Positions 49,971-57,142 of a stretch of DNA of 57,142 nucleotides are shown piece by piece; position 1 is the stretch's first letter; each line of letters starts with the position of its first letter. The position numbers and the translations under genes are program-made. Below the pieces are notes generated by a model, which saw only the letters and a list, made by a program, of their open reading frames with translations, had not been told where the DNA came from and did not search any database. The stretch lies in the NCBI RefSeq assembly GCF_001189235.2, contig NZ_LFIP02000018.1, positions 1 through 57,142 on the forward strand. Direction: 5' to 3'. Origin of the DNA: Bradyrhizobium embrapense (GTDB lineage: Bacteria > Pseudomonadota > Alphaproteobacteria > Rhizobiales > Xanthobacteraceae).

Positions 49971-52034
49971 CTATGCCGCCTTGTCCGACACCTTGGCCGA
50001 GGCTCGCTGTTGGCGCAAGAAGCGCCCGAGCAGCCGCCGCTTGCCCTTGCGCGGGATCAGCTCGACGTCGCTGACCAGCTTCGCGCCGCCCTTGCGGCGC
50101 TCCAGCACGATCTTGCGGCTATGGAATGCCTCGAGCTCGACGCGATGGGCGACGCTGACGATGGTCGCCTTCGGCAATTCCGTCGTCACCATCTCCATCA
50201 TGTTGTCCTGGCTCTTCTCGTCGAGCGCGGAAGTCGCCTCGTCGAGCACGACGATGTCGGGGTTGTGCAGCAGCAGCCGCGCAAAGGCGAGCCGCTGCTT
50301 CTCGCCACCGGACAGCGTCTGGTCCCACGGCGCCTCCTCCTCGATCTTCTCCTTGAGATGGTCGAGCCCGACCTTGTGCAAGGCGTCGCCGATCTCATCG
50401 ACGCTCCAGTCCTCGGCGGCGCCGGGATAGGCCACCGCGCGCCGCAGCGTGCCCGAGGGCACGTAGGGCTTTTGCGGCAGCATGAACAGGCGGCGGTCCG
50501 CGTGCAGGCCGACGCTGCCGCCGCCCCATGGCCACAAGCCGGCGATGGCGCGCACCAGCGTGCTCTTGCCGGTGCCGGATTCGCCGGCGACCAACAGCCG
50601 CTCGCCCGGCTCAATGACCACTTCGGTCTCGCCGACCACGGCGGTGCCGTCGTCGAGCGTGACGGAAAGGTCGTTGAGGCTCAGCATGGCATCGCCCTCG
50701 GTCTCGCCACGCTCGATGCGGCCGAAGCCGTCGCCGGTCTCGGCGCGCTCCAGCCCGTCAAGCGACATCATCAGCGAGGCGATGCGTCGTGCGCAGGCGT
50801 TCCAGTCGGCGAGCCGCGGATAGTTGTCGACCAGCCAGCCGAACGCCGTCTGCACGATGGTGAAGGCCGAGGCTGCCTGCATCACCTGGCCGAGCGACAT
50901 GCTGCCATCGAGGAATTTTGGCGCGCACAGCAGCAAGGGGACCACCGGCGCAATGAGATTCGATCCCTGCGATACCAGCGTCGTGCGCATGTGCTGCCCA
51001 GCGAGCCGCGCCCATTGCCGCAACACGTTCGAGAACGCCTTGTCGATGCCGTCGCGCTCCTCGGTTTCGCCGCCGAGCAGCGCGATGCTTTCGCCATTCT
51101 CGCGCACGCGGGTCAGGATGTAGCGGAATTCCGCTTCCGCCTGGTTCTTGTCCTCGGAGATCTGCACGAAGCTGCGGCCGATCGCCGTGATCGAGCCCGA
51201 CGCGACCGCCGCATAGATGATCGCAGCAATGACCAGGAAGCCCGGGATACTGATGGACGAGCCGCCGAGCGTCACCGTCAGCGCGCCGCCGATGGTCCAG
51301 AGCACCACGATGAAGGTGACGGCCGAGAGCAGCGCCGACGTCACGCCGGCGATGAAGTCGACCGGGGAGTCGGTTGCGATCCGCAGATCCTCGGCGATGC
51401 GGTATTCCGGATTCTTGTGGTCGCCGTCGACCAGATTGAGCTGGTAGTAGCGGCCGTTCGCCAGCCAGCGCGACACGACGGCGTTGGTCAGCCAGGCGCG
51501 CCAGCGCCGCTGAATACCCATGCGACCGAACACCTGGCCAACGCCCAGCAGCACGCTGCCGATCGCAAGCGGAAAGAAGATGGCCGTCAGGTGGAACACC
51601 GCGGCCGAGTCGCGCTTCTCGATCGCATCGAAGATCGCGCGATTCCAGACATTGATGCCGTACTGCACGGCGACGTTGGCGACGATCAGCAGCAGCAGAC
51701 CGATCGTGAACAGCCATGCCAGCCGGTCGCCGCCTTGGCTCCAATAGCCGCGCGCGCTGATCCAGAACCGCGTCAGCAGATAGTCCTTGCGCGCTTGTTC
51801 GGCCTCTTCGGGCGACAGTTCGGGGTCGGGCTCGACAACGTCCGGCGGCGGCGGTTCGACATGGTCGCCGTTTTCGGCGACGATCTCGACGAATTCCGAT
51901 TTGTCGTCGGCTTTGCCCTGTGCGGCAGCGGTGTCTCCGGTATCGCCGCGCGTCCCGCCCGCTTTCCGAGGCGCGTTGGTCTTCGCCGGCGCGGGCCTGT
52001 TCGACGATCCGGATTTTGCCTCGGCTTTGCCCAT
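49971..52034 (-). CDS. SbmA/BacA-domain ABC transporter (BclA/YddA-like)
   Basis: A 687-residue fused permease-ATPase in the inner membrane. Residues 1-85 are a charged cytosolic extension. The permease part (about 95-400) has six helices and matches the SbmA_BacA type, with the family segment WRAWLTNAVVSRWLANGRYYQL and the PEYRIAEDLRIATD motif. The ATPase has Walker A GESGTGKST, signature LSGGEKQRLAFARLL and Walker B DIVVLDEATSALDE. In Bradyrhizobium the relative BclA imports antimicrobial nodule peptides and is needed for bacteroid differentiation. Whether this is BclA or one of its paralogues cannot be decided here. The HK gene lies 177 bases upstream on the same strand. Confidence 0.9.
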   Translation of the reverse strand: MGKAEAKSGSSNRPAPAKTNAPRKAGGTRGDTGDTAAAQGKADDKSEFVEIVAENGDHVEPPPPDVVEPDPELSPEEAEQARKDYLLTRFWISARGYWSQGGDRLAWLFTIGLLLLIVANVAVQYGINVWNRAIFDAIEKRDSAAVFHLTAIFFPLAIGSVLLGVGQVFGRMGIQRRWRAWLTNAVVSRWLANGRYYQLNLVDGDHKNPEYRIAEDLRIATDSPVDFIAGVTSALLSAVTFIVVLWTIGGALTVTLGGSSISIPGFLVIAAIIYAAVASGSITAIGRSFVQISEDKNQAEAEFRYILTRVRENGESIALLGGETEERDGIDKAFSNVLRQWARLAGQHMRTTLVSQGSNLIAPVVPLLLCAPKFLDGSMSLGQVMQAASAFTIVQTAFGWLVDNYPRLADWNACARRIASLMMSLDGLERAETGDGFGRIERGETEGDAMLSLNDLSVTLDDGTAVVGETEVVIEPGERLLVAGESGTGKSTLVRAIAGLWPWGGGSVGLHADRRLFMLPQKPYVPSGTLRRAVAYPGAAEDWSVDEIGDALHKVGLDHLKEKIEEEAPWDQTLSGGEKQRLAFARLLLHNPDIVVLDEATSALDEKSQDNMMEMVTTELPKATIVSVAHRVELEAFHSRKIVLERRKGGAKLVSDVELIPRKGKRRLLGRFLRQQRASAKVSDKAA

Positions 52035-52211
52035 CGCGCGATAACGCGAGGGAAATCAGAAGGTTCCAAGCCAATTCCGGCGTATGCGACGGGATGATCC
52101 GACGGGCAAGCCAGCAAAATCCGTCAATGGCTGAGCCGCAAACCCAGTGTCATCCCTGCGAAAGTTTTCGCAGGCGCGGCAGCGAATGCGCGATACGCGT
52201 ACGCGGTTCAT

Positions 52212-54356
52212 TCACCCCGCCGGCGCCTGGTCCCGCTTCAGCCGGCGCGAGCGGGTGGCCTTGTGCAGCACCCGCGCCAGCTGCTCGGCCGAATACGGCT
52301 TCTGCAGCAGCTCGAAGCCGCCGCTGCCTTGCTGCGACAGCACCTGGCTGTAGCCGGAAGCAAGCACGATCGGCAGGTCGAGGCGCTGCCGGCGGATCTC
52401 CTCGGCAAGCTCGATGCCGCTCATGCCGGGCATCACGACATCGGTGAACACGAGGTCGAACCGGTCGGGCTCGACGGCCAGCTCCTCCAGCGCGTGGGTG
52501 GCGTTCTCCACGAGCACGCAGGTGCAGCCGAGCTGGGTCAGCGTGTCGGCGGCGAACTTTCCGACCTCGGCATTGTCCTCGACGATGAGGACCGACGCGC
52601 TGGTCGGCTCGACCGACGGCGCGTCCTCCGTGAGCGGCGATTGTGCGTTGTGCTTGCCGACGACACGCGGGAGATACAGCGTGAACGTCGAGCCCTTGCC
52701 GACTTCGCTGGTCACGGTGACCTCGCCGCCGGATTGCTTGGCGAAGCCAAACACCTGCGACAGGCCAAGGCCGGTGCCGTGACCGACCTCCTTGGTGGTG
52801 TAGAACGGCTCGAAGATGCGGCCGAACAGCTCCTGCGGGATCCCGACGCCGGTATCGGTCACCGACACCGCGACATGGCCGTGCTGGCTCGGCGGCGTGA
52901 TCGCCTCGGCCGGCAGATTGCTCACGGCGCGGACCGCGATCGTGAGCCGGCCGACGCCGTCCATCGCGTCGCGCGCATTCACCGCCATGTTGATGATGGC
53001 GGTCTCGAACTGGCCCGCATCGGCGTTGACGAGGCAGGTCTCGTCCGGCACCTGCGCCGTGATCTCGATCCGCGAGCCGATCAGGGTGTTGATCATCTCG
53101 CTCAGGGTGCGGACATTCTGGCAGACGTCGAACACCTCGGGCTTCAGGGTTTGGCGGCGCGCGAACGCAAGCAGCTGGTTGGTCAGCTTGGCGGCGCGGT
53201 TCACGGTGTTGGAGATCGCATCGATATAGCGCTGCCGCCTCGCCTCCGGCAGGTCCGACCGCCGCAGCATGTCGACCGACGCGCGGATCACGGTGAGCAG
53301 ATTGTTGAAGTCATGCGCGACGCCGCCGGTGAGTTGTCCGAGCGCCTCCAGCCGCTGACCATGCCGCAGCGCGTCCTCGGCTTCGATGCGCCTGTCGGCT
53401 TCCTCCAACATGCGCTCAGTTCGCTGATAGGCGAGCACGAGCAGGCCGAACAGCAGCGCGGTCGCCGGTATGCCGAAGATCAGGTGCTGCGCCATGGTCG
53501 ATATCCAGCGCGCATGGATCGCCGAGGTTTCGAGCCCCGCACTGACATAGATCGGGTACTCGGCCAGCCGCTGATAGCGCATGCGCCGTTCGATGCCGTC
53601 GGCCGGCGAACGGATCGTCATGCCGCCGGCTTCGGGATTGGCGACGATCTGTCGCCCGAGCGGGCCGCTCGGCTCGAACCTGGCGTCGTGGTCGATGACC
53701 GGAAAATGCGCCAGGATCGAGCCATCGGTCCGGATCAGCGCCAGGAAGCTGCCGGGCTCGCGGCCGATCTTGGCGTAGAAATTCTCGAAATATTCCGGAA
53801 GCACGGAGGCCTGGACCACGCCGCCAAAGCTGCCGTCCTCGTTGTTGCGGCGGCGGCCGACGCTGAAGAACCGCGCACCCTGATACGGTGGCCGCGGCGT
53901 CAGCACCTCGCCGATATAGGTGCCGATGTCGCGCTCGGCGTGGATGCGGAAGTAATCCCGATCGGAGAAATCGATGTCGGGGGCCGGTTGCACCAGGCTG
54001 TTGACCAGGGCATGGCCGTTGGCATCGAACACCCAGATCGATTTCACCTGGGGGAGCGCGTCCGCGAGCCGGCGCAGCCGCTCGTGCAGGCCCTTCTCGC
54101 GCGCGACGATCTCGGCGTCGCCCATGCCGCGGACGACCTCGGTGACCTCGGCAAGGCTGCGGTCGATGGTCTCGAACACCTTGAGCGCGTGCTCGTGGGC
54201 GACGTCGAGCGTGCGCTGGATCTCCTGGTCGGCGGCCTCGCTGGTCGACATCCGGGACATCGAGGATGCAAACACGAACAGCGCCAGCGGAAGGGCCAGC
54301 GATGCGGCCATCATCCATTGCAGCAGTCTCAGCGAATTGCGTTGTGCGGTCTGCAC
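52212..54356 (-). CDS. Hybrid sensor histidine kinase with periplasmic sensor and receiver domain
   Basis: A 714-residue membrane kinase. Helix one is at about 13-33, then a periplasmic PDC/dCACHE-type sensor (to about 285), and helix two around 292-311. The HisKA domain has the phospho-accepting His in GGVAHDFNNLLTVI (about 350), and the HATPase has VTDTGVGIP and GTGLGLSQVFGF. A C-terminal receiver has VLIVEDN and the acceptor Asp in VFTDVVMPG. It probably signals through a separate regulator, none of which is adjacent. The ligand is unknown; PDC sensors often bind small organic acids or amino acids. Confidence 0.93.
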   Translation of the reverse strand: MQTAQRNSLRLLQWMMAASLALPLALFVFASSMSRMSTSEAADQEIQRTLDVAHEHALKVFETIDRSLAEVTEVVRGMGDAEIVAREKGLHERLRRLADALPQVKSIWVFDANGHALVNSLVQPAPDIDFSDRDYFRIHAERDIGTYIGEVLTPRPPYQGARFFSVGRRRNNEDGSFGGVVQASVLPEYFENFYAKIGREPGSFLALIRTDGSILAHFPVIDHDARFEPSGPLGRQIVANPEAGGMTIRSPADGIERRMRYQRLAEYPIYVSAGLETSAIHARWISTMAQHLIFGIPATALLFGLLVLAYQRTERMLEEADRRIEAEDALRHGQRLEALGQLTGGVAHDFNNLLTVIRASVDMLRRSDLPEARRQRYIDAISNTVNRAAKLTNQLLAFARRQTLKPEVFDVCQNVRTLSEMINTLIGSRIEITAQVPDETCLVNADAGQFETAIINMAVNARDAMDGVGRLTIAVRAVSNLPAEAITPPSQHGHVAVSVTDTGVGIPQELFGRIFEPFYTTKEVGHGTGLGLSQVFGFAKQSGGEVTVTSEVGKGSTFTLYLPRVVGKHNAQSPLTEDAPSVEPTSASVLIVEDNAEVGKFAADTLTQLGCTCVLVENATHALEELAVEPDRFDLVFTDVVMPGMSGIELAEEIRRQRLDLPIVLASGYSQVLSQQGSGGFELLQKPYSAEQLARVLHKATRSRRLKRDQAPAG

Positions 54357-54619
54357 GGGCGCTCCGGATCCTTGCGGACCTTAACGCAAACCGTCGCGCC
54401 GGAGGAAGCAAAACCCCGTCCCGGCACCCGGCGCCGCGGCTGCCTCGCCTTGCAGCCGCCGGTCAAGGTTACCGGAGGCCAACCCGGATCGATCAAGTGC
54501 GAGCCGGCACGCGTCCGGGGCGACGCAGGGCGGATGCCGCCTGGCGTCATCACGACCCTGTTGCTCCACGCCGGCCGTTAAGCGGAAAAACGACCCAGAT
54601 GACGCTTCCCGGCGCTGTT

Positions 54620-54634
54620 TTTAGGGGTTCTAAA
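54620..54634. promoter_or_regulatory. Candidate iron-control (Irr-box-like) site ahead of feoA
   Basis: TTTAGGGGTTCTAAA has the half sites TTTAG and CTAAA of the Irr box (TTTAGAA-N3-TTCTAAA), but the spacing is two bases shorter and the left half is weaker. It lies 55 bases upstream of feoA, which fits iron-dependent control of ferrous uptake. The spacing defect keeps confidence low. Confidence 0.4.
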
Positions 54635-54688
54635 ACCTCTCACGGGCAAATGCTTGACCCTATGACTAGCTGCTGAAAAACAGGCCGC

Positions 54689-54976
54689 ATGACAGGCGAT
54701 CCAAACTCCTCCCAGGATAAGCTACAGGACATCCGGCTCGGACATGCGGATCGCGGTTTTGTCGGAAAAATCATCAGGCTCGATGCGCTCGTGACGGGTT
54801 CATCGCTGTCTCCGAAGGAGCTCGAGCAGCGCCTGGTGGAGATGGGATTTGTCGAGGGCGCACGCGTGGAAATCCTGCATGAAGGCACCATCCGGCGGGA
54901 TCCGATCGCGGTGCGCGTCGACAACATCACGATCGCGCTGCGCCGGAGCGAAGCCATGGCTGTGATCGTCGAATGA
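54689..54976 (+). CDS. feoA: FeoA-family ferrous iron transport protein
   Basis: A 95-residue cytosolic SH3-like protein that aids FeoB. The family pattern KELEQRLVEMGFVEGARVEILHEG (about 48-71), then DPIAVRVDNITIALRRSEAMAVIVE, is clear. A short N-terminal extension of about 25 residues precedes it. Its stop overlaps feoB by four bases (ATGA). No feoC gene follows; the IS630 element begins directly after feoB. Confidence 0.92.
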   Translation: MTGDPNSSQDKLQDIRLGHADRGFVGKIIRLDALVTGSSLSPKELEQRLVEMGFVEGARVEILHEGTIRRDPIAVRVDNITIALRRSEAMAVIVE

Positions 54977-56847
54977 CAACTGCATCGCTACGCCTCGCGC
55001 TGGTCGGTGCGCCGAACACCGGCAAGACGTCGCTGTTCAACAGCCTGACCGGCAGCCGCCAGAAGGTCGCCAATTATCCCGGCGTCACGGTCGAGCGCAA
55101 ATCCGGCGGATTCGTCACGCCGGAGGGCCGCAGCGTGACGGTGCTCGACCTGCCCGGCACCTATTCGCTCCGCGGCCGCAGCCCGGACGAGGAGATCACC
55201 CGCGACATCGTGCTCGGCCGCTTCGACGGCGAGGCCGTGCCCGATCTCGTGCTCTGCGTCGCCGACGCCACCAATCTGCGGCTGACCTTGCGGCTGGTGC
55301 TCGAGCTGAAGCGCGTCGGCCGGCCGATGATGCTCGTGCTCAACATGATCGACATCGCGAAGCGCCGCGGCGTGACGATCGATCTCGATCGCATGTCGCA
55401 GGAGCTCGGCCTGCCGATCGTGACCTCGGTCGCGGTCCGCAAAGGCGGTGTCGACGAGCTCTTGAAGCGGACTGACGAATTTCTGGCGAAGTCGCACGAG
55501 GCGGCGGCCAGCCAGTGGACGACGCCGACGATTGCGGACCTCAAGGCCGCGCAGCGCGAGGCGGACCGCATCATTGCCGCAGCGGTGACACTGCCGACCA
55601 AGCCCGACACGCTGACCAACCGGATCGATTCGGTCGTGCTGCATCCGGTCTGGGGTCTCATAATCCTCGCCGTGATCCTGTTCGTGATGTTCCAGGCGGT
55701 GTTCACCTGGGCGCAGCCGGCGATGGAGTTGCTGTCGGGCGGCTTCGCCGCGCTCGGGCAGCTGATCCACGATCTGCTCCCCGAAAGCTGGAGCCTGTTG
55801 CAGAGCTTCCTGCAGAACGGCCTGATTTCGGGCGTCGGCAGCGTCATCGTGTTCCTGCCGCAGATCATCATCATCTTCCTGTTCATCTTGCTGCTGGAAG
55901 ATTTCGGCTACATGGCGCGCGCCGCATTCCTGATGGACCGCATCATGGGCGGTGCCGGGCTGCATGGCCGCGCTTTCATTCCGCTGCTGTCGAGCTTCGC
56001 CTGCGCCATTCCCGGCATCATGGCGACGCGGGTGATCGACAACCGGCGTGATCGCCTGACCACGATCCTGATCGCGCCGCTGATGACCTGCTCGGCGCGA
56101 ATTCCGGTCTATACGCTGATCATCTCGGCGTTCGTTCCGGCGACCACGCTGTGGGGCTTCGTCAATCTGCAGGGGCTCGTGATGTTCGGCCTCTATGCCG
56201 CCGGCATCACCAGCGCGCTGACGGTCTCGGCGATCGCAAAGTTCTTCCTGTGGCGCGACCATGCGCCGGCGCCGTTCATGCTGGAATTGCCCGACTACAA
56301 GGTGCCGCGGCTGCGCAGCATCGCGATCGGCGTGCTCAATCGCGCCAAGATGTTCCTGTATCGCGCCGGCACCACGATCCTCTCGATGATGGTGCTGATC
56401 TGGTTCCTCGCCTCGTTCCCGACCGCGCCCGCCGGCGCCGAGGGGCCGGCGATCAATTACAGCTTCGCGGCGATGATCGGCCATGCGCTCGAGCCGCTGC
56501 TGCGGCCGATCGGCTTCAACTGGCAGATCGCGGTGGCGCTGATCCCGGGCATGGCGGCGCGCGAGGTCGCGGTCGCGGCGCTCGGCACCGTCTATTCGAT
56601 CGAGGGCGGTAAGGAGGCGGCGGAGCAGATCGGCCAGGTGCTGGCACAGAAATGGACGCTGGCGACCGCGCTGTCGATGCTGGTCTGGTACATCTTCGCC
56701 CCGCAATGCGCCTCGACGCTCGCGGTGATCCGCCGCGAGACCGGCGGCGCGAAGTGGATGGTGGTGACGTTCCTGTACATGCTCGCGCTGGCCTATGCCG
56801 CGAGCTTCCTGACCTTCAATCTGGCGCAGGCGCTGGGGCTGCATTAG
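54973..56847 (+). CDS. feoB: Ferrous iron transporter FeoB
   Basis: A 624-residue inner-membrane Fe(II) transporter with an N-terminal G protein domain. It has G1 GAPNTGKTS (12-20), G3 DLPGTYS and G4 NMID, a helical GDI region, then two Gate/nucleoside-recognition modules with about eight to ten helices (including PLLSSFACAIPGIMATRVI and the second-gate core). Length is at the short end for FeoB but complete. The TAG stop coincides with the left end of an IS630 element: TA is its target and G its first base, so the natural C-terminus may have differed by a residue or more. Overlap with feoA shows coupled translation. Confidence 0.96.
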   Translation: MTTASLRLALVGAPNTGKTSLFNSLTGSRQKVANYPGVTVERKSGGFVTPEGRSVTVLDLPGTYSLRGRSPDEEITRDIVLGRFDGEAVPDLVLCVADATNLRLTLRLVLELKRVGRPMMLVLNMIDIAKRRGVTIDLDRMSQELGLPIVTSVAVRKGGVDELLKRTDEFLAKSHEAAASQWTTPTIADLKAAQREADRIIAAAVTLPTKPDTLTNRIDSVVLHPVWGLIILAVILFVMFQAVFTWAQPAMELLSGGFAALGQLIHDLLPESWSLLQSFLQNGLISGVGSVIVFLPQIIIIFLFILLLEDFGYMARAAFLMDRIMGGAGLHGRAFIPLLSSFACAIPGIMATRVIDNRRDRLTTILIAPLMTCSARIPVYTLIISAFVPATTLWGFVNLQGLVMFGLYAAGITSALTVSAIAKFFLWRDHAPAPFMLELPDYKVPRLRSIAIGVLNRAKMFLYRAGTTILSMMVLIWFLASFPTAPAGAEGPAINYSFAAMIGHALEPLLRPIGFNWQIAVALIPGMAAREVAVAALGTVYSIEGGKEAAEQIGQVLAQKWTLATALSMLVWYIFAPQCASTLAVIRRETGGAKWMVVTFLYMLALAYAASFLTFNLAQALGLH

Positions 56848-56909
56848 AGCGTGATCGTTTTGGTCTGAATCGATTGGGGATTCCCAAATCAGCGGGGTTC
56901 TGATTCAAG

Positions 56910-56933
56910 ATGCTGGCTGGAGGAGGCCAGCAT
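56910..56933 (+). promoter_or_regulatory. Hairpin displaying the transposase ribosome-binding site
   Basis: ATGCTGGC and GCCAGCAT form a perfect 8-bp stem with the loop TGGAGGAG, which contains the Shine-Dalgarno sequence. The start codon lies four bases after the stem. Such a structure may tune translation of transposase, including from transcripts reading through from feoB. Confidence 0.6.
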
Positions 56934-56936
56934 CTG

Positions 56937-57142
56937 ATGGGACGGGCCTATTCTCTTGATTTGCGCGAGCGCGTTGTTGCCGCGGTAGCGGCGGGAGAGA
57001 GCTGCCGGTCGGTGGCTGCCACCTTCAAGGTCAGTGTTGCGAGCGTGGTGAAGTGGTCGCAGCGGTTTCGCGCGACCGGAAGCGCGGCGGCGCGGCAGAT
57101 GGGCGGCAATCGTCCCTACGCGCTGTCTTCCGAACGCGACTG
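56937..57142 (+). CDS. IS630-family transposase, N-terminal part
   Basis: The first 68 codons of a transposase, cut at the window end. The sequence MGRAYSLDLRERVVAAVAAG with SVAATFKVSVASVVKWSQRFR is the helix-turn-helix DNA-binding domain typical of IS630 transposases. The ATG follows GGAGG held in a hairpin loop. It is probably the same or a close copy of the element whose C-terminus is at 2-277, but the two do not overlap, so identity cannot be tested. Confidence 0.9.
   Translation, partial: MGRAYSLDLRERVVAAVAAGESCRSVAATFKVSVASVVKWSQRFRATGSAAARQMGGNRPYALSSERD

Larger units (their letters stand above)
56847..57142 (+). mobile_element. IS630-family insertion sequence, left end (partial)
   Basis: The element starts with GAGCGTGATCGTTTT directly after the TA at 56845-56846 and is cut by the window end. 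This terminal repeat mirrors the one ending at 290. Between it and the transposase start are about 90 bases, including an 8-bp hairpin with the ribosome-binding site in its loop (56910-56933). Confidence 0.85.

Noticed and set aside
50010..56844. Long frames opposite the ABC transporter, histidine kinase and feoB
   Set aside because: All are antisense shadows with Arg/His/Gln/Asp-rich sequence; the true genes have full sets of catalytic motifs.

Overview
The window is a high-GC alphaproteobacterial chromosome segment, most likely Bradyrhizobium or a close relative in Nitrobacteraceae. This rests on the gene content (PhoD, IalB, a TAXI orphan, BacA-related ABC transporter, DUF2269 and DCC proteins), the codon use and several families of intergenic palindromic repeats typical of that group. 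Most of it reads as stable core chromosome with about 48 genes on both strands. There is one tRNA gene and no rRNA operon or CRISPR array.

Both edges lie inside IS630-family insertion sequences in the same orientation: the 3' end of one copy at 1-292 and the 5' end of another at 56847-57142. The first 4 kb (290-4250) is visibly more A/T-rich than the rest. It holds a sugar aminotransferase of the DegT family, a large Tat-exported protein of unknown role and about 0.9 kb with no convincing gene, so it looks like the end of a transferred surface-glycan region. From 4.3 kb on there follow a polysaccharide deacetylase, two tiny secreted four-cysteine proteins, an MFS exporter, a Tat-exported hydrolase next to a cytochrome P450, a class III nucleotidyl cyclase, a TerB-like protein, an SDR, a glutamine amidotransferase and an enoyl-CoA hydratase. 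Next come tRNA-Ala(CGC), yggT-DUF167-folD, pyrophosphatase, an acetyltransferase, a DUF2269/SDR-DoxX/DCC operon, an amine oxidase and typA.

The most interesting locus is 25501-28959 on the minus strand. It runs Crp/Fnr-type regulator, a divergent Lgt-like membrane enzyme, a radical SAM protein of the archaeal MJ0619/Tes tetraether-synthase type, and two small paralogous membrane proteins. Junctions overlap by 4-20 bases, a terminator follows, and the last gene is broken by a one-base slip in a C run. It looks like an undescribed lipid-modifying operon.

The right half has a lone receiver-domain protein, a secreted protein of unknown function, a cell-wall amidase, PhoD, an orphan TAXI binding protein, pterin dehydratase, a quinone oxidoreductase, an SDR, IalB, rlmN, a PAP2 phosphatase and argG. 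It continues with a TetR/NTF2-like divergent pair with duplicated operators, a PhoA-type phosphatase, a Pro/Ala-rich OmpA protein, a VOC protein, a BacA-related ABC transporter, a hybrid histidine kinase and feoAB.

Start codons were often moved downstream of the longest frame on the basis of Shine-Dalgarno sequences, signal peptides or family N-termini. All assignments come from reading the sequence without database searches.
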